This document shows positions 8,962 to 18,046 of a stretch of 64,000 nt of DNA, in pieces; position 1 is the stretch's first letter; every line of letters begins with the position of its first letter. Location of the stretch: positions 124,001 through 188,000 of the forward strand of contig NZ_JAKSXY010000125.1 in assembly GCF_022829445.1 (NCBI RefSeq). Reading direction: 5' to 3'. This DNA comes from Methylobacterium sp. J-068. GTDB taxonomy: Bacteria; Pseudomonadota; Alphaproteobacteria; Rhizobiales; Beijerinckiaceae. Both the position numbers and the translations under genes were made by a program. Below the pieces are notes generated by a model, which was not told the DNA's origin, did no database searches, and worked only from the letters and a program-made list of their open reading frames with translations.

Positions 8962-10066
8962 AACCCTCCAGGCGCTCATCTCCCAAAAACTCGATTCCGA
9001 AGCCGGACAGGCCGACATAGGCCCGTGAAGAGGTCGCGAGGTTGCGAATCGAGGAGACGCCGAGGTCGCGCAGGATCTGCGCCCCGAGGCCGACGTCCCG
9101 CCACTGGGCCACGCGCTGGGCCTCCGAGCTCTCCTCCGCGAAGGGCTTGAGCGGTACGCCGGCGGTGCCGTCGCGCAGGTAGACGAGGATGCCGCGTCCT
9201 TCCTCGGCGAACCTGCGCATCACCGCCTCGATCTGGCGGCCGCCCTCGATCACGTCGGCGACGACATTGGAACGGTGAAGGCGCACCAGCACGTCCTTGC
9301 CGTCACCGATGCGCCCGTGGACGAAGGCGAATTGCTGCACGGCCTCGAAGGGCGTCGTGTAGGCATAGCCGGTCATCTCGCCGAACTCGGTCTTGACCGG
9401 GAAGGTGCCGACCCGTTCCACCAGGGTCTCGCGCGCCTGACGATAGGCGATCAGGTCGGCCACCGAGACGCGCCTGAGGTTGTGGGTCTCGGCGAAGGCC
9501 GTGATCTGCGGGCCCTTCATCACCGTGCCGTCGTCGTTGGCGAGTTCGCAGATGACGCCGACCGGCGGCAGGCCGGCGAGCTTGCACAGGTCCACCGCCG
9601 CCTCGGTGTGGCCGGAGCGCATGAGCACGCCGCCATCCTTGGCGATCAGCGGGAAGACGTGACCCGGACGGACGAAATCGTCCTCGCCCATGTTGCCGTT
9701 GGCCAGCGCTCGCACGGTGTTGCAGCGCTGCTCGGCCGAGATGCCGGTGGTCAGCCCGTGCTTCACGTCCACCGTCACCGTGAAGGCGGTGCCGAGCGGC
9801 GCGTCGTTGGAGGCCACCATCGGGTCGAGGCGCAGGCGCCGGGCTTCCGCGCGGGTCAGGGGCGCGCAGACGATGCCGCAGGTGTTGCGGATGATGAAGG
9901 CCATCTTCTCCGGCGTGCAGAGCGAGGCCGCGACGACGAGGTCGCCCTCGTTCTCGCGGTCGTCGTCGTCGGTGACGACGACGATCTCACCGTTGGCATA
10001 GGCCTCAATGGCCTGCGTGACATGGGTGTGGGGCACTTGGGTATGAAGCACTTGGGTATGAGGCAC
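8960..10066 (-). CDS. ribB: 3,4-dihydroxy-2-butanone-4-phosphate synthase with degenerate GTP-cyclohydrolase-II-like domain
   Basis: About 368 residues. The N-terminal ~200 residues are a RibB domain that makes the four-carbon riboflavin precursor from ribulose 5-phosphate; DDDDRENEGDLV and the SGHTEAAVDL region are clear. The C-terminal ~150 residues have the RibA fold order, but the three zinc cysteines are missing: where RibA has HSECLTGDVFGSLRCDCG this protein reads HRSNVVADVIEG. It is therefore unlikely to have cyclohydrolase activity. The start is uncertain: GTG codons at 10066, 10051 and 10036 lie in a short tandem repeat; the most upstream has a weak AGAGA before it. It lies 50 bases downstream of aroC on the same strand, and is followed directly by a structured repeat. 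Confidence 0.88.
   Translation of the reverse strand: MPHTQVLHTQVPHTHVTQAIEAYANGEIVVVTDDDDRENEGDLVVAASLCTPEKMAFIIRNTCGIVCAPLTRAEARRLRLDPMVASNDAPLGTAFTVTVDVKHGLTTGISAEQRCNTVRALANGNMGEDDFVRPGHVFPLIAKDGGVLMRSGHTEAAVDLCKLAGLPPVGVICELANDDGTVMKGPQITAFAETHNLRRVSVADLIAYRQARETLVERVGTFPVKTEFGEMTGYAYTTPFEAVQQFAFVHGRIGDGKDVLVRLHRSNVVADVIEGGRQIEAVMRRFAEEGRGILVYLRDGTAGVPLKPFAEESSEAQRVAQWRDVGLGAQILRDLGVSSIRNLATSSRAYVGLSGFGIEFLGDERLEG
10034..10063. repeat. 15-bp tandem repeat at the ribB start
   Basis: Two copies of CACTTGGGTATGA(A/G)G at 10034-10048 and 10049-10063, identical at 14 of 15 positions, with partial copies on both sides. On the minus strand each unit encodes HTQV(P/L) and carries a GTG, so copy number changes would keep the reading frame but change the number of possible start codons. 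Confidence 0.75.
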
Positions 10067-10116
10067 TGGGACGTCTCTGGAATGGGCCACGCAGGCGGGC
10101 GTCGGGCGCGAGCGGA

Positions 10117-11220
10117 TCAGCCCCGCGCGCCGACTTGCCCCCGGTGGCGCAGATGGTGATCGGCGAGCACGCACGCCATCATGGCCTCCGCCACCGGCAC
10201 GGCGCGGATGCCGACGCAGGGGTCGTGGCGACCCTTGGTGACGAGGTCGACGTCGCGGTTGTCGCGGGTCACGCTCATGCGGGGCGTCAGGATCGAGGAG
10301 GTCGGCTTCACGGCGAAGCGGCAGACGATGGGCTGCCCCGTAGAGATGCCGCCGAGCACGCCGCCCGCATGGTTGGCGAGGAAGGTCGGGGCGCCGGCAT
10401 TGCCTGAGCGCATCTCGTCGGCGTTCTCCTCGCCCCGCAGGGCGGCAGCGGCGAAGCCGTCGCCGATCTCGACGCCCTTCACGGCGTTGATCGACATCAT
10501 CGCGGCGGCCAGATCCGCGTCGAGCTTGCCGTAGATCGGCGCGCCGAGGCCGGGGGGAACCCCTTCGGCCACCACCTCGATCACCGCCCCCACCGAGGAG
10601 CCGTCCTTGCGGATGCCGTCGAGGTACGTCTCGTAGAAGGCCGCCGTCTCGGGGTCGGGGCAGAAGAACGGGTTGGCGTTCACCGCCTCCCAGTCCCAGC
10701 GCGACCGGTCGATGGCGTGCGGCCCCATCTGCACCAGGGCGGCGCGGATGATCACGCCCTCGGGCAGGACCTTGCGGGCGACAGCGCCGGCCGCCACCCG
10801 CGCGGCGGTCTCGCGCGCCGAGGAGCGCCCGCCGCCGCGATAGTCGCGGATGCCGTACTTGGCGTCGTAGGCGTAATCGGCGTGGCCCGGCCGGTAGCTG
10901 TCGCGGATCTCGGAGTAATCCTTCGAGCGCTGGTCGGTGTTCTCGATCTCGAGGGCGATCGGCGTGCCGGTGGTGAGCTGGACGCCCCCCGTCCGGTCGT
11001 CGGCGAACACCCCCGAGAGGATGCGGACCTGATCGGGCTCGCGCCGCTGCGTGGTAAAGCGCGACTGGCCGGGCTTGCGCCGGTCGAGCTCCGCCTGGAT
11101 GTCCTCGGCCGACAGTGCGAGACCGGGCGGACAGCCGTCGACGACGCAGCCGAGGGCGACCCCGTGGCTCTCGCCGAAGGTGGTGACGCGAAACAGGTGT
11201 CCGAACGTATTGTGCGACAT
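10117..11220 (-). CDS. aroC: Chorismate synthase
   Basis: A 367-residue chorismate synthase, converting EPSP to chorismate with reduced FMN in the shikimate pathway. Signature motifs are the N-terminal GESHG (residues about 16-20), the RPGHADYAYDAKYG segment, SSARETAARVAAGA, and the GRHDPCVGIRAVPVAEAM stretch near the C-terminus. Full length for the family. It probably shares a transcript with ribB downstream. Confidence 0.96.
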   Translation of the reverse strand: MSHNTFGHLFRVTTFGESHGVALGCVVDGCPPGLALSAEDIQAELDRRKPGQSRFTTQRREPDQVRILSGVFADDRTGGVQLTTGTPIALEIENTDQRSKDYSEIRDSYRPGHADYAYDAKYGIRDYRGGGRSSARETAARVAAGAVARKVLPEGVIIRAALVQMGPHAIDRSRWDWEAVNANPFFCPDPETAAFYETYLDGIRKDGSSVGAVIEVVAEGVPPGLGAPIYGKLDADLAAAMMSINAVKGVEIGDGFAAAALRGEENADEMRSGNAGAPTFLANHAGGVLGGISTGQPIVCRFAVKPTSSILTPRMSVTRDNRDVDLVTKGRHDPCVGIRAVPVAEAMMACVLADHHLRHRGQVGARG

Positions 11221-11324
11221 GGCGCCCCCGCTCTAGCGCGGGTTTGCCCCGAGGGCCAGCGTGGGCGCATGTCTCCACCGCAGGCGTCGGTGCGCGAAAG
11301 CACGCTCGCGCCGGCCACGAGGTC

Positions 11325-12464
11325 TCAGGCGTCCGGCCGCGCCAGCACGCCGCCCGTGGTCGGCTCGCGCACCCCCGTGGTCGACGGGAAGGTGATCGGC
11401 AGGCCCTTCAGCGAGCGCACCGCCAGATGCGCGAAGGCCTGCGCCTCCAGGTAGGCCGAGGACCAGCCGATGGCATCCGCCGTCGTGATCTCGGCGCGCA
11501 GGTGGTAGTTCAGCAGGCGCACGAGTTCGCCGTTGCGGGCCCCGCCCCCGGCCACGATCCAGCGCGCCGGGATCTCGGGCGCGTGATCCAGCGCCCGGGC
11601 CACCGCGCGGGCGGTGAAGGCGGTGAGCGTCGCCGCGCCGTCCTCGGTGGAAAGCTGGCCCGCGAGCTTGTGCGAGAACCAGTTCCGGTCGAGCGACTTC
11701 GGCGGCCGGCGCGCGAAGAACGGGTGGATCAGCAGCCAGGCCAGCAGCGGTTCGTCGGGGCGTCCGCGCGCCGCGGTGCGCCCGCCATCGTCGAGGGGGC
11801 GGCCGGTGCGCTCGCGCATCCAGTCGTCGATCAGCGCGTTGCCGGGGCCCGTGTCGAAGGCGATGACGTCGCCGTTCGCGGACAGGATCGTGGCGTTGGC
11901 GACGCCGCCGATGTTGAGGATGCCGAGCGCGCCCTCGAAGCCCGAGGCGCGGGCCAGCGCCTGATGGAACACCGGCACCAGCGGCGCCCCCTGCCCGCCC
12001 GCCAGCACGTCGGCGTGGCGCAGGTCCGACACCACCGCGATGCCGAGCCGCCGGCTGAGCGCAGTCCCGTCGCCGATCTGCACGCTCATGCGCTGGTCCG
12101 GCCGGTGCACCACGGTCTGTCCGTGGAAGCCGATCACGTCGATGTCGGCCGGCGACAGGCCGTTGTCGGCGAGGAAGCTCTCCACCGCCTCCGCGTGGGC
12201 GGCGGTGACGAAGGCCTCGGCCTCGGCGAGGCAGCCCGGCCGGTCCTCGCGCGCGGTGACGCCCTCGGAATCGGCCAGAGCCTGGCGCAGCAGGGCGCGG
12301 TCCTCCTCCGTGTAGCCGCGATAACCCGTGGGTCCGAGCGGTTCGAGGTAGCCGTTGTGGCTCTGGACCACCCGAACGGTCTCGCCGTCCGTCTCGATCA
12401 GGGCGACGTCGACGCCGTCGAGGGAGGTGCCGCTCATCAGTCCGATCGCGCGCATCATCGTCAT
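11325..12464 (-). CDS. anmK: Anhydro-N-acetylmuramic acid kinase
   Basis: A 379-residue AnmK, which phosphorylates and opens 1,6-anhydro-MurNAc during peptidoglycan recycling in the cytoplasm. The family signature GLMSGTSLDGVD is at residues 8-19, GFHGQTVVHRP and the VAGGGARN phosphate/adenosine-site motif are present, and the catalytic Asp-bearing FDTGPGNALIDDW segment is intact. The open frame extends far upstream across tyrS on the other strand, but the family start is clear; ATG 12464 is used, with ATG codons at 12458 and 12455 as alternatives. It diverges from tyrS with 150 bases between the two starts. Confidence 0.94.
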   Translation of the reverse strand: MTMMRAIGLMSGTSLDGVDVALIETDGETVRVVQSHNGYLEPLGPTGYRGYTEEDRALLRQALADSEGVTAREDRPGCLAEAEAFVTAAHAEAVESFLADNGLSPADIDVIGFHGQTVVHRPDQRMSVQIGDGTALSRRLGIAVVSDLRHADVLAGGQGAPLVPVFHQALARASGFEGALGILNIGGVANATILSANGDVIAFDTGPGNALIDDWMRERTGRPLDDGGRTAARGRPDEPLLAWLLIHPFFARRPPKSLDRNWFSHKLAGQLSTEDGAATLTAFTARAVARALDHAPEIPARWIVAGGGARNGELVRLLNYHLRAEITTADAIGWSSAYLEAQAFAHLAVRSLKGLPITFPSTTGVREPTTGGVLARPDA

Positions 12465-12614
12465 GGCCCCGCCGCCCCCGTGCCTTTCGGTGCGCGGGAT
12501 GCTACGAGCCGCCACCACTGCGATTTGTGATCCGCGAGCTAGCACGCGGGCGCGGCCCTTGTCCCGCAAGGCGCCGCATCCGCCGGCCAGCCAGACCAGA
12601 CGGCCTTGCCCTCC

Positions 12615-13907
12615 ATGTCCGCCCAGACCCCCGACACCGCCTCCCCCGCCGCCGCGCCCGTCTTGGCGTCGGACTTCCTGCGCATCCTTCAGGAGCGCGG
12701 CTTCATCCACCAATGCTCGGACCTCGGGGGCCTCGACGCGGTGCTCAAGGGCGACCGGATCACTGCCTATATCGGGTTCGACTGCACCGCCGCCTCGCTC
12801 CATGTCGGCTCGCTGGTGCAGATCATGATGCTGCACTGGCTCCAGGCCACCGGCCACAGGCCCATCGTGCTCATGGGCGGCGGCACCACCCGCATCGGCG
12901 ATCCCACGGGGCGCGACGAGGGCCGCAAGGTGCTGAGCGCGGCCGACATCGAGACCAACAAGGCCGGCATCGCCCAGGTGTTCGCCAAGTTCCTCACCTT
13001 CGGCGACGAGGCCGCGCTGATGGTCGACAACGCCGCGTGGCTGTCGGACATCAACTACCTCGACTTCCTGCGGGACGTCGGCCGGCACTTCTCGATCAAC
13101 CGGATGATGTCGTTCGACAGCGTGCGCCTGCGCCTGGAGCGCGAGCAGGAACTCTCGTTCCTCGAATTCAACTACATGCTGCTCCAGGCCTACGACTACG
13201 TGGAGCTGAACCGCCGCTACGACGTCACCCTGCAGATGGGCGGGTCGGACCAGTGGGGCAACATCGTCAACGGCCTCGATCTCGGCCGACGGATGGGCAC
13301 GAAGCAGCTCTTCGCGCTCACCACGCCGCTGCTCACCACGGCGTCGGGCACCAAGATGGGCAAGACCGCCGCCGGGGCGATCTGGCTCAACGCCGAGATG
13401 CTGAGCCCGTACGATTACTGGCAGTTCTGGCGCAACACCGAGGACGCCGACGTGGGCCGCTTCCTGAAGCTGTTCACCCTGCTGCCGATGGATGAGATCG
13501 CCCGCCTCGAAGCCCTGCCGGGCGCCGAGATCAACGAGGCCAAGCGGGTGCTGGCGACGGAGGCCACGGCGCTCATGCACGGCCGCGAGGCGGCGGACGC
13601 CGCCGCCGAGACCGCGCGAAAGACCTTCGTGGAGGGTACGGTGGCGCAGGATCTGCCGAGCATCACGGTCTCGGCCGACCTGCTCGCCGCCGGCCTCGGC
13701 GTCCTCTCGGCCTTCGGGCCCGAATACGCCAAGCTCCTGCCCTCCACCAGCGAGGGGCGGCGCCAGATCAAGAGCGGCGGCCTGCGCGTCAACGACGTGC
13801 CGGTCACCGACGAGCGGGCGGTGCTGCGCCACGCCGACCTGACGGCGGACGGGGTGATCAAGCTCTCCTTCGGCCGCAAGAAGCACGTGCTGGTGCGCGT
13901 GGGCTGA
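12615..13907 (+). CDS. tyrS: Tyrosyl-tRNA synthetase
   Basis: A 430-residue class I aminoacyl-tRNA synthetase. The HIGH-type signature appears as HVGS (residues 63-66) and the KMSKS loop as KMGKT (247-251), a form usual in proteobacterial TyrRS. The tyrosine-binding region GFDCTAASLH and the LQMGGSDQWGN segment are intact, and a C-terminal S4 RNA-binding domain covers about residues 360-428. ATG 12615 is preferred over TTG 12606. The gene converges with the large AsmA-like gene, with only six bases between stop codons. Confidence 0.95.
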   Translation: MSAQTPDTASPAAAPVLASDFLRILQERGFIHQCSDLGGLDAVLKGDRITAYIGFDCTAASLHVGSLVQIMMLHWLQATGHRPIVLMGGGTTRIGDPTGRDEGRKVLSAADIETNKAGIAQVFAKFLTFGDEAALMVDNAAWLSDINYLDFLRDVGRHFSINRMMSFDSVRLRLEREQELSFLEFNYMLLQAYDYVELNRRYDVTLQMGGSDQWGNIVNGLDLGRRMGTKQLFALTTPLLTTASGTKMGKTAAGAIWLNAEMLSPYDYWQFWRNTEDADVGRFLKLFTLLPMDEIARLEALPGAEINEAKRVLATEATALMHGREAADAAAETARKTFVEGTVAQDLPSITVSADLLAAGLGVLSAFGPEYAKLLPSTSEGRRQIKSGGLRVNDVPVTDERAVLRHADLTADGVIKLSFGRKKHVLVRVG

Positions 13908-13913
13908 GGGCGC

Positions 13914-16900
13914 TCAGCGCTCCGTCTCGCCGACCGACGAGGTGCCGGCGACGCCCTCGTTGCCGCCACCCGCGCTGAACAGCTTGCGCAGGATGCCGGG
14001 CGCCAGGGCGGAGAGCGGGTTCACGCTGACGTCCGGCTTGGCGAGCCGCCCCGAGACGCGGAAGTTCAGGGCGAACAGGCCCTCGTTGCGGCCGCCGCCG
14101 AGCAACTGCCCGAAGATCGGCAGCTGCGACACCACGTTGTTCAAACCGTAGAGCGGCACGAAGGTGCCGTTGATGTCGGTGCGTTCCTTGGCGGTGTCGA
14201 GATAGCCCGTCATGGTGAAGCCCATGGCGGGATTGGAGATGGCCGCGTCGCTGATGTCGATCCGGCTGCCCGTGCGGGTGAAGACGGCCCGCAGGCGGTC
14301 GAACTCCACGTCGTTGCCCGTGTTCTGCACCACGTATTTCCGGCCGCGCGAATCCACCACCTCGCTGCTCGCCGGCCCTTGCGCCACGATGCTCGAGAGG
14401 GCGGGCTCGTTGCGCAGGGTGAAGTTGCGGATCTGGACCGAGCCGGGCTGCGGGCCGTCGTTCAGGGCGCTCGTCATGATGAGCTTGCCGCCGTACATGC
14501 GCTTGTAGATGTCGGCGAAGCGCAAGGCCGATCCGGCGTCGAGGGTCTCGATCGTGATGCTCGGGGCCCCGCGCTCCCCGTGCATCACCTGGGCGCTGAA
14601 GGGCGCGCCCGTGAACTTGCCCTGGAGGCGGCCGCTGCGGATATCGCGCCCGCGAAGCGAGACCTTGGCGGTGGCATTGGTCAGGGCCTCGCCGTTGAAG
14701 CCCGTGAGGATGCCGAGGCTGACATCGGCCTCGATGTCCTTCGGATTCGTGTCCCGGCCGCCCTTGGGCTCCGGCCCGGCGAGGTTGCGCAGGAACGGGC
14801 GCGCATCGGCGACGGCCCCCTTCACCGAGACGCGGTAGCCGTTTCCGTTGCGCTCGACCTGCACGCGCATGTCGTCGCCGGCCGAGAGCTTCAGGCTCGT
14901 CAGGTCCGCGCGCTCGAAGCCGCCATCGGCATTGAGCGTGGCGCTGCCGCGCAGCACAGCCGGCGCGGCGTCTAAGGTGAGGTCGCGCAGATCCATCCCA
15001 CTATTGGCGCCGTCGACGATCGTGAAGGCCATCCGTCCGGGCTTGCCGGCGGCCTTGGTGAAGCCGGGCAACAGCCCGTCGCTGGCGGCCCGCGCGAGAT
15101 CGGCCTCCACGCGGATCGGCGGCTTGCCGGTGCCGGGCCGCCCGATCGGCACGTTGATCTTCACCGGGATCGTGCCCGAGAGCTGGGGCGCGACCGGCAG
15201 GCCCTTGCGGGCGCGCAGGGCCTCGTCGAGGGCGAGGTTGACGTTGACCTCGCCCGGCGCGCCGGCCTTCGGCTGGCGCAGGTCGATGGTGAGGGGCGAG
15301 CCCATCACCCGGCCGTCGCCCTTCAGCGCGAAGGCGCCGCGATCGTAGGAGACCGTGAAGCGCCCGCCCTCCAGGCGCTCCTTGCCGAAAGCCTTGTCGA
15401 CCGCGATGTCGGACAGCGTCCCCGCGATGGTCACCGGCAGGTCGGGCAGGTCGGGGATGTGCTTCAGGTTCAGCGGAAAATCGATGCGCAGGTCGGCGCT
15501 GCCCTTCACCGTCGCCGGGTCGAGATCGACCCCCGTCAGGGTCTTGAACATCTTCGTCTGAAGCAGCGAGACCAGGGCGTCGGCGCCGCCGCCGAGGCGC
15601 AGGCCGATCTGCGCCACCACGCTCTCGGGCGTGATCTTCGGAATGACGAAGGACCCGTCCGAGATCGCCAGACTCCGGTTGTCCGGCATCCGCAGATCCG
15701 CCGTGACGTTGCGGATGGTGGTGGTCTGGCCCGTGATGGTGCCCGTCACCCGGCCCCGGGTCAGGGGCGGCGCGTCGGGGGCCACCGTCAGGGTCGCGTC
15801 CGAGACGGTGAAGTCGATATGGACCGCGTTGTCCGGCATCGGCTCGCCGCGCGTGGCGGCGGCGAGTTCGGGCCCGCTCATGTCCACGGTGATGTCGACG
15901 CTGTCGACCTTGCCGCCGCGCAGGTAATCCACGAGGTAGTTGCGCGCGGGCGGCGCCACGTGCTCCGGCCACAGGCGCAGGGCCATGCGACCCTCGGTGT
16001 CGGACGCGACGATGCGCAGGGTCAGGCCGTCATCGTCGGCCGCCGTTCCGATCGTCCCGGTGATCCGTCCGCTCGCCTGGCCGGCCCGGACGGTGAGATC
16101 GTCGATGACGACGCCGCCGGCCTTGCCCGTCAGGTGGGTCGAGACCGCGTCGAGGGTGACGGGCTTGTCGCCGGTCTTGGCGCCCCGCAGCACCGCGTCC
16201 CGGCCCGCGAGCACCAGGGTCCAGGCCGTATCGGCGCCGGGAGGCGCCGCCGTCCAGGCCCCGGTCAGGTGAACCGCGTTGCCGGCGCCCCGGTAGTCCA
16301 GGCCGTCGAGCTTCATCGCACGGGCGGTCTCGTCCCAGCTCACCTGGGCGTTGAGGCTGTCGATGGTGACTGGGTTGAAGTCCTTCTCCTCGATGAGGAC
16401 GTTGCCGCCGCCCGTGCGGATCTCGGCCGTCATGGTCTCGATGCGGCCGGCATCGATGGCGACGTCCGCCTTGGCCGAGAGCTTCAGGTCGGTCTCCACC
16501 GGGAGCTTCGATTGGCCGGACAGGAGCAGCAGATCGTTGATCGGCAAATCGTCGAGGGTGATCGTGCCGGTGCGGCGGGTGCCGCCGGCCTCGTGAAGGT
16601 CGCCGCCGAAGCGCCACTCGCCGTGCGGCCCCTCGATCCGCAGCTCGAAGACGCGCGCGTCGCGGGTCGCGTCCCGGCGGAACAGGCCGTTGACGTGCTC
16701 GAACACCGCGCGCTGGCGGGCGTCGTCGTCGATCAGGATGAGGCGCCCGTTGGTGATCCGCGCCCGGTCGAGGGCGCCGACGATGCCGGCGGAATCGAGA
16801 ACGACGCCGAAGATCGACCCGACTGCGGCGGAGATCGGCGAGACCTTGCCGAGGGCGGGGTCGAGGCTGGGCAGGGTGTGCGGCTGCACGGTTCCGGCCT

Positions 16901-17363
16901 GCGTCGCGTCCGAGGCCGCGAAGGCGATGCTGCCGTCGTGGTGGACCAGGGCGGTCATCTGAAGGTCGCGGAACTCGATCGCGCGCGGCTGGACCGAGAG
17001 CCGCAGCAGGCTCCAGGTGTCGAGGCTGACCACCGCCTGCGGCGCGCGCACCACGAGGGCGCCCTCCGGGTTGCGGATGTCGAGGCCGGCGACGCGAAGC
17101 GCCAGCGATCGCTCGGAATCGAGTTCGATGGCGCTGTCGCTGAGTGCGACGCGCCAGCCGGGGCCGATGCTGCCCGCGATGGCGGAGGCCACCCGCTCCG
17201 ACATGCCCTCGATCCGCACCGGACCCGAGGCGAGGCGGGCGACGAGGCCGCCGATGGCGAGAAGCAGGACGAGCGCGAGGCCTGCGGCCACCCAGAGCAG
17301 GGGGCGGCGCCGCGCGGCCGATCGCGTCGCGCGCGAACCTGTGGCCGTTTCCTGGTCCATCAA
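13914..17363 (-). CDS. Large AsmA/YhdP-like (DUF3971) envelope protein
   Basis: A 1149-residue protein with a short cytoplasmic tail, one N-terminal membrane helix (about residues 22-45) and a very long periplasmic part rich in beta-structure. The organisation (N-terminal DUF3971-like segment, repeated groove-type beta units, and a C-terminal AsmA-like region containing GYLDTAKERTDINGTFVPLYGLN and NPLSALAPGILRKLF) matches YhdP/AsmA-type proteins, which are thought to carry phospholipids between the inner and outer membranes. Substrate specificity cannot be judged. ATG codons at 17363 and 17360 are adjacent. The divergent bcp gene begins about 150 bases away. Confidence 0.85.
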   Translation of the reverse strand: MMDQETATGSRATRSAARRRPLLWVAAGLALVLLLAIGGLVARLASGPVRIEGMSERVASAIAGSIGPGWRVALSDSAIELDSERSLALRVAGLDIRNPEGALVVRAPQAVVSLDTWSLLRLSVQPRAIEFRDLQMTALVHHDGSIAFAASDATQAGTVQPHTLPSLDPALGKVSPISAAVGSIFGVVLDSAGIVGALDRARITNGRLILIDDDARQRAVFEHVNGLFRRDATRDARVFELRIEGPHGEWRFGGDLHEAGGTRRTGTITLDDLPINDLLLLSGQSKLPVETDLKLSAKADVAIDAGRIETMTAEIRTGGGNVLIEEKDFNPVTIDSLNAQVSWDETARAMKLDGLDYRGAGNAVHLTGAWTAAPPGADTAWTLVLAGRDAVLRGAKTGDKPVTLDAVSTHLTGKAGGVVIDDLTVRAGQASGRITGTIGTAADDDGLTLRIVASDTEGRMALRLWPEHVAPPARNYLVDYLRGGKVDSVDITVDMSGPELAAATRGEPMPDNAVHIDFTVSDATLTVAPDAPPLTRGRVTGTITGQTTTIRNVTADLRMPDNRSLAISDGSFVIPKITPESVVAQIGLRLGGGADALVSLLQTKMFKTLTGVDLDPATVKGSADLRIDFPLNLKHIPDLPDLPVTIAGTLSDIAVDKAFGKERLEGGRFTVSYDRGAFALKGDGRVMGSPLTIDLRQPKAGAPGEVNVNLALDEALRARKGLPVAPQLSGTIPVKINVPIGRPGTGKPPIRVEADLARAASDGLLPGFTKAAGKPGRMAFTIVDGANSGMDLRDLTLDAAPAVLRGSATLNADGGFERADLTSLKLSAGDDMRVQVERNGNGYRVSVKGAVADARPFLRNLAGPEPKGGRDTNPKDIEADVSLGILTGFNGEALTNATAKVSLRGRDIRSGRLQGKFTGAPFSAQVMHGERGAPSITIETLDAGSALRFADIYKRMYGGKLIMTSALNDGPQPGSVQIRNFTLRNEPALSSIVAQGPASSEVVDSRGRKYVVQNTGNDVEFDRLRAVFTRTGSRIDISDAAISNPAMGFTMTGYLDTAKERTDINGTFVPLYGLNNVVSQLPIFGQLLGGGRNEGLFALNFRVSGRLAKPDVSVNPLSALAPGILRKLFSAGGGNEGVAGTSSVGETER

Positions 17364-17516
17364 TCCTTGTGCCGCTGGATCGGAACGTCCCCTCGGGCTA
17401 TCGAGCGGCTGTCCTACGGGTTTCAGCTTACGGTGCCGTTCGTTCGTCGCGGACGGGCGGCTCCGCCTCGGCGCAACCCGACCAGCACACCATCAATCGG
17501 CCGAAAGGAAGGCATG

Positions 17517-17984
17517 ATGCCCCTCGATACCGGAGACCAGGCGCCCGATTTCACCCTGGCGGGTGCGGGCGGTGAATCGATCAGCCTCGCGGGCCTGAAG
17601 GGCCGCAAGGCCGTGCTGTACTTCTATCCGAAGGACGATACGAGCGGTTGTACCCTGGAGGCCCAGGGCTTCAACGCCCTGGCGCAGGACTTCTCGGCGG
17701 CTGACGCCATCGTGATCGGGGTGTCGCCGGACTCGGTGAAGAGCCACGACAAGTTCCGGGCGAAGTACGGCCTCACCTTTCCGCTCGCCTCCGACGAGGG
17801 CAAGGCGATGCTGGAAGCCTACGGCGTCTGGGCCGAGAAGAGCATGTACGGCCGCAAGTACATGGGCGTCGAGCGCACCACCATGCTCATCGACCGCGAG
17901 GGCCGCATCGCCCGGATCTGGCCCAAGGTGAAGGTGCCGGGCCACGCCGAGGAAGTCCTGGCCGCCGCCCGCGCTCTGGCGTGA
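17517..17984 (+). CDS. bcp: Thioredoxin-dependent peroxiredoxin, Bcp/PrxQ family
   Basis: A 155-residue peroxiredoxin that reduces hydrogen and organic peroxides in the cytoplasm. The peroxidatic site reads DTSGCT with Cys45. The resolving cysteine that E. coli Bcp has five residues later is Gln50 here, so this is a one-Cys form, or uses another partner thiol. The Pro of the usual TPGC motif is Ser. Two ATGs overlap (17514, 17517); AAGGA at 17505-17509 is better spaced for 17517. Confidence 0.93.
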   Translation: MPLDTGDQAPDFTLAGAGGESISLAGLKGRKAVLYFYPKDDTSGCTLEAQGFNALAQDFSAADAIVIGVSPDSVKSHDKFRAKYGLTFPLASDEGKAMLEAYGVWAEKSMYGRKYMGVERTTMLIDREGRIARIWPKVKVPGHAEEVLAAARALA

Positions 17985-18046
17985 GACCTTTCCCCGCTTT
18001 ATCCGTCTTGGCGGTTCGTTAACCCTGATCCGAGCATGCTGACGGC

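Noticed and set aside
8962..10066. Bifunctional RibBA annotation
   Set aside because: The zinc cysteines needed for GTP cyclohydrolase II are absent, so only the RibB activity is supported.
10021..10070. Tandem repeats as a CRISPR array
   Set aside because: Units are 15 bp, directly abutting and coding; no spacers and no cas genes.
12465..13886. N-terminal extension of anmK by about 470 codons
   Set aside because: The added part is antisense to tyrS. The anmK family start (MRAIGLMSGTSLDG) begins at 12464 or shortly after.
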